From positions 24,809-88,808 of the forward strand of contig NZ_DASUCC010000111.1 of NCBI RefSeq assembly GCF_035762905.1: DNA of 64,000 bases. Reading direction: 5' to 3'. Positions 44,811-53,619 of this stretch are shown here, piece after piece. A model generated the notes under the pieces. It had not been told where the DNA came from and searched no databases. It was given only the letters and a program-made list of their open reading frames with translations. Within the stretch, counting starts at the first letter, position 1. The number at the start of each line of letters is the position of its first letter. The position numbers and the translations under genes were made by a program. Origin of the DNA: DASYTH01 sp035762905. GTDB lineage: Bacteria; Actinomycetota; Actinomycetes; Mycobacteriales; Pseudonocardiaceae.

Positions 44811-45984
44811 GCCGACGCCAGTACCAGGCCAGACTCAGCCACTACCCGCCGACGCGGCTACCCACTCGCGTAAGCGCGTTGTGTCGCCACGGGTCTCGCG
44901 GCCGCGCAATGCTTGAGGTGCGGCATGATCGACGGTGGGTTCCCACCAAGCGGATGGCCGGTCTCCTTCGAGCGGGGCACCGGTTTGAAGCCGACGCCCT
45001 CGTTGGCCAGGTTGCCGGCTATCTGGCCGCGCTGGTGGTGCGGGGGTAGGCGCGGCCCCCATTTCCACCGACCGTGCTCCACTTTCCTTCATCGCCAGCA
45101 TGAGCCCAGCCGCCCAGCACAGAGCCCAGTACCCGCTGGTCAACGGCACCACGGTACCGCCGCCAGTCGGCCAACGCTGCCGGCTCCGACAGCCGACCGT
45201 GACCGGCGCCGAGTCGCGCCTCGCCCTGAGCACGCAGACCCCTACACACATGCCGGCGAGCGGGCGGTTCGGTTGGGCGGCGCTGGGGTGTATCCGGTCG
45301 GGTGGTTTGGGTGGTGGGTCCGGCTGGGGGAGGAATCGGCTTGTCGTTGGGGTTGTCGGCAGGGACATCGTGGTAGCGGTTCGAAGATGGGCAGGTCCTG
45401 TGACGGAGGGGTGGAGCGGGTGGCGACGTAGCCGGCTTAGGGGCCAGCCGGGTGGCCCTATCCGCGGGTTAGCTAGCCGCGCCCGTTTACGAAAATCGCC
45501 CGTCCGTCCCAAACTTCCATGGCCCCAGGCAGTCGCTGGTTCGGACATCCGCACCAGCGCAGCCTCCCCCACACCATCACGTCACATAACAAACGACTTC
45601 TGGCCTGCCGCGCCCACACTGCAGTCATCGCTCTCACCGGCGGTCCAAAGTCTCACCCCGCCTCTACCGACCGGCTTGTCCTCGTGGATGCACAGAAGGG
45701 CTGGGCAGCCACGTTTCGTTGTAGACGAGGTCGTCACTGAATCCGAGGCCGGTGGGCCATGGCAATGGATGGCGAGATATCCGAAGGCGTCTCGCCGGCA
45801 GTCCATGATCCGATCGCGGAGGAACGCGGCGGTGAGCATCCGGTAGCCGCCGGTGCCCGGCACATACTCGACGCCGTGTTGGGCCAGGTGAGGTCGACGG
45901 TCGAGAAGCCGGACACCGCGGGCGGCTTCGACCACGCTTACACCCAGTAGCCGGCGGTGTCGCTAGTGGGCCAGGCGCCGGCGT
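44811..45984. other. 1.2-kb stretch of decayed sequence, no gene recognised
   Basis: Open frames of 60-250 codons occur on both strands but none has a credible start plus a known protein family. A minus-strand stretch near 45740-45860 (FLRDRIMDCRRDAFGYLAIH) looks like an old coding remnant. Repetitive G-rich sequence lies at about 45270-45360. Confidence 0.5.
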
Positions 45985-46140
45985 TGCGCAGCGGCCAGCC
46001 CATGCGCAGCCGACGGATGAGTTGCCTGTTCAAGTGGCCTCTGCAGTCGGGACGGCCTTGTAGATCGTCTCGTGGCAGACACGCCAGCTCGGCCGATCCG
46101 GCAAGCCGCTGCGTAGGTGTCAAGGCCAGCTTGATGTCCT
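45985..46140 (-). mobile_element. IS30-type transposase remnant
   Basis: The minus strand encodes LPDRPSWRVCHETIYKAV, the conserved CHETIY segment of IS30-type transposases, followed by a stop and degenerate sequence. Too short to assign a subgroup. Confidence 0.5.
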
Positions 46141-46287
46141 CATAAGTGACAAATTTCGGCCATATGGAGACTCAGAAGCAGGCGACCAAGTAGGCCGATG
46201 GCGCAGGGTTACCATGTCTACATCCAAGGCCCTGTCCACAATCTGTAGATTGGCCTTGGAGAAGTGTAGTCCAAGCCTGCGGAGGCC

Positions 46288-49200
46288 ATGGTGGACGAGG
46301 CCCGTGGTGATCCTTCTGCGACCGCCGACTCCTTGCCTGATCCGAGGATGATCGCCACACCAGAGGGCTTTGCTCGTTCGTTGCGCGTGCTTCGTAACCG
46401 GACCGGACTATCGCTGCGAACGGTGAAGCAGCAACTGGACAGAGACGGCAACGGTGACTCGGTCTCGGTGTCGACCCTCTCCGACTGGTTTACCGGGCGC
46501 CACCTTCCCACTCCCAAGCTCACTCGGGTCTTGCCCAATTTGCTATCCGTGTGTGGTGAACGTGACCCTGACGTCGTACGTGAATGGATTATTGCGCTGG
46601 AACGCGTTCGTATCTCGCCGGGACCGCGTCCCTCAGGCACGCCAGCCCCATATCTTGGTCTTTCTTCATATGCGCCGGAGAACGCCGAAGTCTTCTTTGG
46701 GCGGCGGATCCTGATTGCGGAGTTGGTGGCGCTCGCACATCGGGCCGGCCAGGCCGGGCATCCCACTATTGTGATCGGCCCCTCCGGATCGGGCAAGTCT
46801 TCGTTACTCCGAGCCGGCCTCATCCCAGAAATGTGCCATGCCAGCGAGAATACGTTGGCCCGACGTAGGTATGTTCTCCTGACACCGGGTTCCGACCCCA
46901 TGGACGCTCTAGCAAATGCGATCGCTCATCTCACAGAACATTCTGCCGAGTTGATTCACAAGCAGTTGATCGACGACCCGCAATCAACCGCGCAAGCCAT
47001 CAAGTCGGCGTGTGAGCCTGGCGAGCTAATACTTATCGTGGTCGACCAGTTTGAAGAATTGTTCTCGTCATGCCGCGATGAGATGTTGCAGCACGCGTTC
47101 GTACGAGCGCTCTGCGCACTAGCGAAAGTTGGTGCCGGCGAGAAACAGGAGGAGAACGAAGGCCTTCATGTACCGGCACCGGTGGTGCTGGTCGCAATTG
47201 GGATGCGCGCTGATTTCTATGCGCATGTGCTGGCCGTTCGCTTGCTGGACTCAACGGTCCAGAATGCCCAGCTCGTCGTCAGATCGATGTCCGAAGTGGA
47301 GTTGCGGGAAGCGATTACTGGGCCCGCACGGGCCGCCAACCTGAGCTTGGAGCCGGGTCTAGTCGAGTTGCTTGTGAACGACCTGGCCCCGCGTGGTCAG
47401 CGGTTGGTTGACGGTGGAGCCGCTCACGAGCCAGGGGCACTACCGCTGCTGTCGCATGCGTTGTTGACCACCTGGAGCCACACAAGGGGACGCGTTCTCA
47501 CTGCCGAGGCCTACCGGGCCAGTGGCGGCATTCATGGAGCTGTTGCGCAGACGGCCGAAGCCGCGTATGCCGGGCTCCGTACGGATGACGAACGTGAGAT
47601 CGCCCGCAGACTCTTCCTGAGCCTGGTGCGTACAGATGATGACATCACTGCCACCAGGCGACGCATGCCGTATGCCGACCTGCGAGACTCCTACGGACAA
47701 ACCGAACCTGACGAATTTCAACAAGTCCTAGACCAGTTCATCGTCGCTCGGCTGATAACCATCGACGACGACGCCGTGGAAGTCAGTCATGAGGCTCTAC
47801 TTTCCGCCTGGCCTCGGCTGCGTGAATGGCTGGATGCAGACGCAGCGTGGCGTCGTATCCACCGCAGGCTCGACGGCGCCGCCAGACATTGGAATGAATC
47901 GGACCGCAACCCGGACCTCCTTTATCGAGGTGCCGCGCTCGAAACGACGCGCGAATGGCTCGAGGGTGGCGATCGACACCGCGAACTCAACTCCATACAA
48001 CGGGCTTTTCTGGACGCAAGCGTTGCCCAGCGAGCGGCCGATAAAGAACGTGCGCGTCGGCGGGTCAGGCGCCGTTATCAGGTCGCAACACTCATGGCGG
48101 TCCTTGTCATTCTAGCAGCAGGAATTGGGATATATGCTCAACAACTCAAGGCCATCGGAGATCGCGAACGCGCCCAGGCGACAGTAACCCAAGCAGAGGG
48201 CCTGTCGCGCCTTGTGGCCAGCAAGGCTGATCGGCTACGCGATCGGGACGTTCCGCTGTCCATGCAGCTCGCCTTGGCCGCCTACCGGATCGCCCCAACA
48301 CCCGAGGCTCGCTCCAGCCTGCTCAACTCCACATCCGTCCCAGCGGCGACACGGATGCTGAGTCCCAGAGGCGCCGCCCACGCGGTCACGACGAACGGCA
48401 ACGGAACCCTCGTAGCTGCCGCTCTCGACGGGGGTCCGATTCAGTTATGGACGCCCAGCAACGGCGAGCGGCTAGTGCGCGCCGCCGTCCTCGAGGGAGC
48501 GACCGGGACCCTGTTCTCAGTCGCCTTGAGCCGTGACGGCCGCCTGCTTGCCGCTGGTGGGCGTGACAAGATGGTCCATCTTTGGGATACAACAGACCCA
48601 GCCAAGCCCATCAAGCTGGGCGCCCTCGCGCGATCTGCGGGCGAACTCCGCTCCGTTGCGGTTAGCCCAGACGGACAGTCTGTCGCCGCGGCGGGAACAG
48701 ACAAGACCGTATTCCTATGGGACGTTAAGGATCCGACACATCCCGCGCTTGCGGCGGCCTTGACGGGACCAACCGACACGGTGCGCGCGGTCGCGTTCTC
48801 TCCAGATAGCCGCATTCTTGCCGCAGGCGGCCATGATTCCGTGATCCACCTGTGGAACGTCGACGCCGCAGGCAAGCCGGCACCGCGCGGTGAACTGACC
48901 GGGCCATCGAGCAAGATCTTTTCCTTGGCTTTTAGCCTGGATGGTCACATGCTAGCGGCGGGGACTGGAGCTGAGCACAACGTCTATCTTTGGAATATCA
49001 GCGATGGCGGACTATCGCTGGCGGGACCACCACTGACCGGGCCCGCAAGTTGGGTCAATGCCGTTACCTTCAGTCCAGATGGACGACGTGCAGCAGTAGC
49101 CAGCTCCGACAATCTTGTTTGGCTGTTTGATCTACAGACGCGGCAGCCGACAATTCGACTGCCACATCCCAACACTGTCGAGTCCGCCGTGTTCCGCAAC

Positions 49201-50319
49201 GACCATTCGCTACTTACCGTGGCCGAAGACGGGGCCGTCCGCCACTGGGCACTTCCCGGTCCAGTCATCACGGGTGCCCGTGACTCTGTGTTCAATCTTA
49301 GCTTCGATGCGGCGGGTGCGCGGCTCGCCATCGCCCCCGGTGTGTCCGACAACACCGCGACAGTCTGGAACACCACTGACCGCTACCAGCCGACGCTCGA
49401 GGGCACACCGCTGATGAACGCGCCAGACCTTGCGAAGTTCGCCGGCACCGGCGCCATAACACCCGACGGCAAGACGTACATCGCGGGCTGCATCGACGGT
49501 ACTTTCCAGATCTGGGACATCAGCAACCCAGAAAGACCCTTCCTGGTAGGTGCCCCGTTTCCAGCGGCCAAGGATCTTCTCGAGTCAATCACGCCCAACA
49601 AGGACGGAAACCTCCTTGCGGTCAGTGCGGACGACAACACAGTACGCCTATTTGATATCTCCGAACGCCGTCACCCCAAGGCCCTTGGGGTGATGACGGG
49701 AACCTCCTCCGCCGGGTTCTTTTACCAGGCAGCGTTCAGCCCAAACGGTCAACTGCTCGCTGCCGCGAACAGCGATCGGCAGGTTTATCTGTACGACGTC
49801 ACCAATCAGACTGCACCCAGGCTGCTGGCGACACTTGGCGGATTCGCCGACGCTGCCTACTCCGTCGCGTTCAACGCGAACGGCAACATCCTTGCCGCTG
49901 GCGGAGCGGACAATACCGTTCGGTTGTGGGACGTCAGGCATCCAGGCACGCCTCAAAGCATTGGTCAACCGCTTACCGGCCCGGTCGGCATCGTGTACTC
50001 CATCGCGTTCGACCCAAACCGAGACGTCCTAGCAGCTGGGAGCACTGATGCCACCATCTGGCTGTGGGACCTCACCAGACCACAACAGCCTGACCACATC
50101 GCGACCTTGACCGGACCCACCAAGGGTGTGCTAAGCGTCGCCATCGACCCTTCCGGCCGGAGACTTGCCGCAAGCGGTCACGATCGCACCGTCCGCCTCT
50201 GGAACACCGACCCGAACGCCGCCGCCACCTGGATATGCGATGTCGTGGGCGACCCCATCACCGCGCAGGAGTGGACACAGTACATCCCAGAGGTGCCCTA
50301 CACCCCACCCTGCCCGTAA
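46288..50319 (+). CDS. XRE-HTH / nSTAND1 NTPase / transmembrane / WD40-repeat protein
   Basis: 1343 aa. ATG 46288 or, with better spacing to GGAGG, GTG 46291. An N-terminal Cro/XRE-like helix-turn-helix (about residues 28-90, LRVLRNRTGLSLRTVKQQLD) is followed by an nSTAND1 module with YLGLSSYAPENAEVFFGR (about 122), Walker A IVIGPSGSGKSSLLRAGL (about 161-178) and Walker B LILIVVDQFEELFSSCRDE (about 248-266). A transmembrane segment (TLMAVLVILAAGIGIYA, about 597-613) precedes about a dozen WD40 repeats (about 690-1330: LAAGGRDKMVHLWD, VAAAGTDKTVFLWD, LAAGGHDSVIHLWN). A common actinobacterial architecture of unknown role, suspected in signalling or defence. Base composition is intermediate between the AT-rich NTPase and the chromosome. 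Confidence 0.9.
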   Translation: MVDEARGDPSATADSLPDPRMIATPEGFARSLRVLRNRTGLSLRTVKQQLDRDGNGDSVSVSTLSDWFTGRHLPTPKLTRVLPNLLSVCGERDPDVVREWIIALERVRISPGPRPSGTPAPYLGLSSYAPENAEVFFGRRILIAELVALAHRAGQAGHPTIVIGPSGSGKSSLLRAGLIPEMCHASENTLARRRYVLLTPGSDPMDALANAIAHLTEHSAELIHKQLIDDPQSTAQAIKSACEPGELILIVVDQFEELFSSCRDEMLQHAFVRALCALAKVGAGEKQEENEGLHVPAPVVLVAIGMRADFYAHVLAVRLLDSTVQNAQLVVRSMSEVELREAITGPARAANLSLEPGLVELLVNDLAPRGQRLVDGGAAHEPGALPLLSHALLTTWSHTRGRVLTAEAYRASGGIHGAVAQTAEAAYAGLRTDDEREIARRLFLSLVRTDDDITATRRRMPYADLRDSYGQTEPDEFQQVLDQFIVARLITIDDDAVEVSHEALLSAWPRLREWLDADAAWRRIHRRLDGAARHWNESDRNPDLLYRGAALETTREWLEGGDRHRELNSIQRAFLDASVAQRAADKERARRRVRRRYQVATLMAVLVILAAGIGIYAQQLKAIGDRERAQATVTQAEGLSRLVASKADRLRDRDVPLSMQLALAAYRIAPTPEARSSLLNSTSVPAATRMLSPRGAAHAVTTNGNGTLVAAALDGGPIQLWTPSNGERLVRAAVLEGATGTLFSVALSRDGRLLAAGGRDKMVHLWDTTDPAKPIKLGALARSAGELRSVAVSPDGQSVAAAGTDKTVFLWDVKDPTHPALAAALTGPTDTVRAVAFSPDSRILAAGGHDSVIHLWNVDAAGKPAPRGELTGPSSKIFSLAFSLDGHMLAAGTGAEHNVYLWNISDGGLSLAGPPLTGPASWVNAVTFSPDGRRAAVASSDNLVWLFDLQTRQPTIRLPHPNTVESAVFRNDHSLLTVAEDGAVRHWALPGPVITGARDSVFNLSFDAAGARLAIAPGVSDNTATVWNTTDRYQPTLEGTPLMNAPDLAKFAGTGAITPDGKTYIAGCIDGTFQIWDISNPERPFLVGAPFPAAKDLLESITPNKDGNLLAVSADDNTVRLFDISERRHPKALGVMTGTSSAGFFYQAAFSPNGQLLAAANSDRQVYLYDVTNQTAPRLLATLGGFADAAYSVAFNANGNILAAGGADNTVRLWDVRHPGTPQSIGQPLTGPVGIVYSIAFDPNRDVLAAGSTDATIWLWDLTRPQQPDHIATLTGPTKGVLSVAIDPSGRRLAASGHDRTVRLWNTDPNAAATWICDVVGDPITAQEWTQYIPEVPYTPPCP

Positions 50320-50331
50320 CGCAACCACCAA

Positions 50332-50423
50332 CCCGTCCGAACGTGTCCGAGAATCTCCGCTATCCCGTCCGAACCTGTCCGACGATCTCCTCCGCCCGTC
50401 GGGACCTGTCCGGCAATCCCACC
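50332..50423. repeat. Three tandem imperfect ~31-bp repeats
   Basis: Units starting at 50332, 50364 and 50395, each about CCCGTCCGAACCTGTCCGA followed by AATCTCC-like sequence. They lie between the WD40 gene and a secreted protein gene. Possible regulatory or spacer repeats; too few for a CRISPR. Confidence 0.6.
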
Positions 50424-50505
50424 AGGCATAGACGCCCACACTCGTCGCGCGCAAGTGTCGAAACGCCGCCCCCACCGGCGGCAGCAACAGATCGGAGCTA
50501 GACAC

Positions 50506-51540
50506 ATGCGCGCTAAGACTCAAGAGAACCAGATCGACCGACCGCCTGTGCCGGTCAGAGCGCGGAGCAGCACGCCCGTCCGCAACCACGCCCGCCTGAC
50601 GGTCGCGATCGTGGCGGCCATCGCGCTGGCCACGGTCACGGTCACGCCACCCTCGGCGGCGGCGTACCCGGCCATCCACACCACAGCCGACGTCAATATG
50701 CGGGTTGCCCCGAACCTGTCCGGCGGCATCATCACCAAGCTTGCCACGGGGTCAACTCCGCGCATCCGCTGCGCAGCTCCCGGTCAACTGATCTACGACA
50801 CCAGCGTTTGGTTCTACGTCGACCTCGACGACGGGACACGCGGCTTCTACTCCGCCTACTACTCCGACGCCGACTACACCACCTGGGCGGACCTGCAGAC
50901 CAGATACGGCATCGCTCGCTGCGACCGGCCCGCGTCCACGGGCGGCGGCAGCATGTACTACCAACCACGCTACAGCCCCGGTGACCCGTTCGCGCCGTAC
51001 ACGACGTACACCGCCACGAAGGACTGGTGGGCGGCAGGCAACTGCGCCGCGTCGTCCGCCGACTACTGGCCAGCATCGTTCGACGGAAAGATCATCACCC
51101 GGGCAGGCGCCTGGAGCCTCGGCCGTCTCGGCGTCACCTACCTGTTCGCCGCCAACCCGACCAGGGCCAACCAGCTCCAGACCATCATCCTGTTCGACCC
51201 TGGCAACCTTGCCGACTACAGAAGCACGTGCGACCAGGCATACCCCCAGGACGGGCTGATGGCCAGTTGGCTGTCGGGAAACAGCTCCCGACGACTGCTC
51301 GTGCTCGCAGGCGCAGTCACTCGCGATAAAGACCATCCCGACTCACAGGGGCGGCTGCATCAAGGCATCCAGCAATACCTGTTCCCGGCAATTCGGGCCG
51401 CCGGCCGCTCCAGCCAGGTGCTCGTCTGCAACTACGACTCGATGCAGCACCCGGACGTGTTGCGCCACTTCTCCCACCTGATCGCCAGTGGCAGCGTCAC
51501 TAGCTGCCCAGGCTCACCCAACGCCGCCTGGCACCCGTAG
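50506..51540 (+). CDS. Secreted protein with SH3-like domain
   Basis: 344 aa from ATG 50506, GGAG 8 nt upstream. A long cytoplasmic head (about 35 residues) precedes the signal segment LTVAIVAAIALATVTVTPP and cleavage near SAAA-Y. Residues about 65-140 form a bacterial SH3-like domain (TTADVNMRVAPNLSGGIITK ... WFYVDLDDGTRGFYSAYY). The remaining ~200 residues (WAAGNCAASSADYWPASFDG ... LLVLAGAVTRDKDHPDSQGR) have six or more Cys in the mature protein, possibly disulfide-bonded, and resemble no enzyme I know. Probably cell-wall associated. Confidence 0.75.
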   Translation: MRAKTQENQIDRPPVPVRARSSTPVRNHARLTVAIVAAIALATVTVTPPSAAAYPAIHTTADVNMRVAPNLSGGIITKLATGSTPRIRCAAPGQLIYDTSVWFYVDLDDGTRGFYSAYYSDADYTTWADLQTRYGIARCDRPASTGGGSMYYQPRYSPGDPFAPYTTYTATKDWWAAGNCAASSADYWPASFDGKIITRAGAWSLGRLGVTYLFAANPTRANQLQTIILFDPGNLADYRSTCDQAYPQDGLMASWLSGNSSRRLLVLAGAVTRDKDHPDSQGRLHQGIQQYLFPAIRAAGRSSQVLVCNYDSMQHPDVLRHFSHLIASGSVTSCPGSPNAAWHP

Positions 51541-51722
51541 CGGCCAAGCCACGCCTGCTATTAGGCCGCCGAGCCGAGTCACGGCAACGGTTCACAGATT
51601 GGCTGTGGAGAACGCATATAGAACGTACGGGAGTTCAGGCAGGCTCATTCTTGGCAAGCAAATTGCCCAATTGTCCCATTCGCAATATCGGTGCAGCAGT
51701 CATATTCATGAGGAGGATTATC

Positions 51723-52208
51723 GTGATCCGATCTTTCGCTCGTAAGACTACTATCCGCTCACTCCTGACCGCGCTCGCTGTCGTCGCCGCAGCGGGTGGA
51801 ATCACTACCGTCGGACAAACTCCGGCCTTGGCCGCTGGCTGCTACCGATCCTCGTGCAATGGGCAAGACCCGCAGAGTATGGGCTGCGGTACGGACGCCT
51901 ACCCTCTCGCATCATTTACCTACACCGGTTCGAACGAGTTCCTGCGAGGTTCTTTCTTGGAACTTCGCTATTCGCCGGCATGTGATGCCGCCTGGGTGCG
52001 CACAACCAATGGCGACTGCTTCGGGATGTGGCGACCGTGTGGTTCCGTTCTCGAAGTCTCCGGCGGCACGGCACAGCAGTCAGAGCCCCATCCAGGTCAA
52101 ATGTGGACGAATATGTGGTCATTCCGCTACTACGTACGGGGATGCTTCACCCTTCCCGACTGGTACAGCGGTACCTACGTCACCGACGGATGCACTTCTT
52201 GGAAGTAA
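51723..52208 (+). CDS. Secreted DUF2690-like protein
   Basis: 161 aa from GTG 51723; AGGAGG (51711-51716) sits 6 nt upstream, deciding the start. Signal peptide LLTALAVVAAAGGITTVGQ with cleavage near ALA-A. The mature protein begins GCYRSSCNGQDPQSMGC, the recognisable DUF2690 pattern, and contains further Cys residues. Extracellular, function unknown. Followed by a good terminator at 52292. Confidence 0.8.
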   Translation: MIRSFARKTTIRSLLTALAVVAAAGGITTVGQTPALAAGCYRSSCNGQDPQSMGCGTDAYPLASFTYTGSNEFLRGSFLELRYSPACDAAWVRTTNGDCFGMWRPCGSVLEVSGGTAQQSEPHPGQMWTNMWSFRYYVRGCFTLPDWYSGTYVTDGCTSWK

Positions 52209-52291
52209 CGCTCTGAGTTGCTAGTGAGCCACCGGCGGCGCCAATCGCGGGACAGGCACGTGCCGGCATAGGCGATGATAGTGTTGCCGAA

Positions 52292-52325
52292 AACAGGAGG
52301 CTCCGGATTACCGGAGTCTCCTGTT
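52292..52325 (+). terminator. Stem-loop after the DUF2690-like gene
   Basis: AACAGGAG-G-CTCCGG pairs with CCGGAG-T-CTCCTGTT around loop ATTA: a 15-bp stem with one mismatch, followed by GATTT. 83 bp past the stop. Confidence 0.75.
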
Positions 52326-52565
52326 GATTTGGCTGAGGAGATCGCCCGCCATATCCACCACAGCCTCGGAGAAGCCCGTGCCCTGGAAGGCATCGGCCGC
52401 ACCTGCCTCCAACACGGCGACACCATCACCGGGCTGTCCCACCTGCGGCAGGCCCTGGACATCTACCGGCACCTCGGTGTACCCGAAGCCACCCAGGTCG
52501 ACGCCGACCTGACCACTCCCACCCCGAACCACAGCCCGGCTCGGGTCACGGAACTCCCGGAGTGA
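52326..52565 (+). pseudogene. C-terminal TPR fragment of a regulator, ending in the island's right end
   Basis: The frame reads LGEARALEGIGRTCLQHGD, TITGLSHLRQALDIYRHLGV and PEATQVDADL, typical of the last TPR units of AfsR/SARP-type regulators. No start or preceding domains exist; the upstream side is bounded by the terminator. The stop codon (52563-52565) lies inside the right inverted repeat, so the remnant is cut to the island's boundary. Confidence 0.65.
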
Positions 52566-52584
52566 ATCTGTAGATCTTCGACAC
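52556..52584 (-). repeat. Right end of outer island: inverted repeat and core copy
   Basis: CCCGGAGTGAATCTGT at 52556-52571 is the reverse complement of the left arm except one base, followed after three bases by the second core TCTTCGACAC at 52575-52584, where the AKR frame resumes. Confidence 0.8.
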
Positions 52585-53431
52585 CGCGAACGTCTACGGC
52601 CGGGAGAAGGGCAAGGGCGTCACCGAGGAGATCATCGGACGCTGGTTCGCCACCGGTGCCGGCCGGCGGGAGCGGACCGTGCTGGCCACCAAGGTGTACG
52701 GCAAGATGGGCGACTGGCCGAACGAGAACCGGCTGTCCGCGTTGAACATCCGGCGCGCCTGCGAGGAGTCGCTGCGCCGGCTGCGGACCGACCACATCGA
52801 CCTCTACCAGATGCACCACGTGGACCGGGCGACCCCGTGGGAGGAGATCTGGGAGGCCATGTCGGTGCTCCGGCAGCAGGGCAAGATCCTCTACGTGGGC
52901 TCGTCCAACTTCGCCGGGTGGCACATCGCCGCGGCGCAGGAGGCGGCCCGGGACCGGCACCTGGTCGGGCTGGTCAGCGAGCAGTCGCTGTACAACCTGC
53001 TGTCCCGGTGGGTGGAGCTCGAGGTGCTGCCCGCCGCGCGGCACTACGGGCTTGGCGTCATCCCCTGGTCGCCGCTGCACGGCGGGCTGCTCGGCGGCGT
53101 GCTGCGCAAGCAACGCGACGGCGGCACCGCACGCAGCACCGCCGGCTGGGAGGCGCGCGAGCTGGACCGGCACCGAGAAACCCTTGAGCGCTACGAGAAG
53201 CTCGCCGCCGACCTCGGCGAAGACCCGGCCGTGCTCGCGCTCGCCTGGCTGCTGCACCAGGACGGCGTCACCGGCCCGATCATCGGCCCGCGCACCCCCG
53301 ACCAGTTCACCGCGGCCCTGCGCGCCCTCGAGATCACCCTCGACGACACCACCCGCACCAGCCTCGACGAGCTCTTCCCGCTCCCGGGCCCCAACGGCAC
53401 CAAGCCCGCCCCGGAGGCCTACGCCTGGTAG
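52577..53431 (+). pseudogene. Aldo/keto reductase, 3' part
   Basis: The frame resumes as FDTANVYGREKGKGVTEEII with the catalytic Tyr in NVYG, then TVLATKVYGKMG (Lys), HIDLYQMHHVDRATPWEEIW (His) and GSSNFAGWHIAAAQEAA, ending PGPNGTKPAPEAYAW. With the 5' part at 14983 it would encode about 333 aa, normal for a YhdN/Kv-beta-type aldo/keto reductase. The fragment has no native start; an internal ATG at 52704 or similar would not give the whole active site. It converges on the next gene with 9 bp between. Confidence 0.92.
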
Positions 53432-53440
53432 CCGGGCCGG

Positions 53441-53617
53441 CTACTCGTCGTCCTCGTCGTCGCGGGCCAGGTAGGTGGCGAGGCGGTCGATGGCGGTTTC
53501 GTAGGTGGGGTTGAGGTCGACGAAGGTGCGCAGGCGGGCGGTGAGCCAGGAGAAGGTGAACTCCTCCTGGCCGCGGCGGGACTCCAGCTCCTCGAGGCCT
53601 CGGTCGGTGAAGTACAT
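53441..53617 (-). CDS. Small DUF6104-type protein downstream of kgd
   Basis: 58 aa from ATG 53617; it begins MYFTDRGLEELESRRGQ and ends in an acidic tail ARDDEDDE. Matches the small conserved actinobacterial family found next to kgd. It starts 3 bp before the kgd stop codon region ends, in overlapping arrangement (kgd stops at 53620), so the two are co-transcribed. Role unknown. Confidence 0.85.
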   Translation of the reverse strand: MYFTDRGLEELESRRGQEEFTFSWLTARLRTFVDLNPTYETAIDRLATYLARDDEDDE

Positions 53618-53619
53618 GG

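Larger units (their letters stand above)
15119..52584. mobile_element. ~37.5-kb island inserted in the aldo/keto reductase gene (outer element)
   Basis: The AKR reading frame is interrupted between TTCGACAC at 15,128 and TCTTCGACAC at 52,575. The decamer TCTTCGACAC is present at both boundaries (15119-15128 and 52575-52584), and deleting 37,456 bp from one copy to the other restores an in-frame FFDTANVYG. Just inside lie inverted repeats ACAGATTAACTCCGGG (15139-15154) and, on the other strand, ACAGATTCACTCCGGG (52556-52571), 15 of 16 matching. No recombinase outside the nested element was found, so the outer island may be an immobilised relic, may have grown by accretion, or may depend on enzymes elsewhere. 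Contents: HEPN-motif protein, methyltransferase pseudogene, nested Tn554-like element, three STAND-type NTPases, secreted proteins and decayed IS copies. Confidence 0.85.

Noticed and set aside
44811..45984. Several 60-250 codon frames as genes
   Set aside because: No consistent frame, start site or family; flanked on both sides by transposase relics, so read as decayed DNA.
15119..52584. The island as a conjugative element (ICE/AICE) or prophage
   Set aside because: No replication initiator, FtsK/TraB-like translocase, relaxase or phage structural gene is visible; integration is in a protein gene, not a tRNA.
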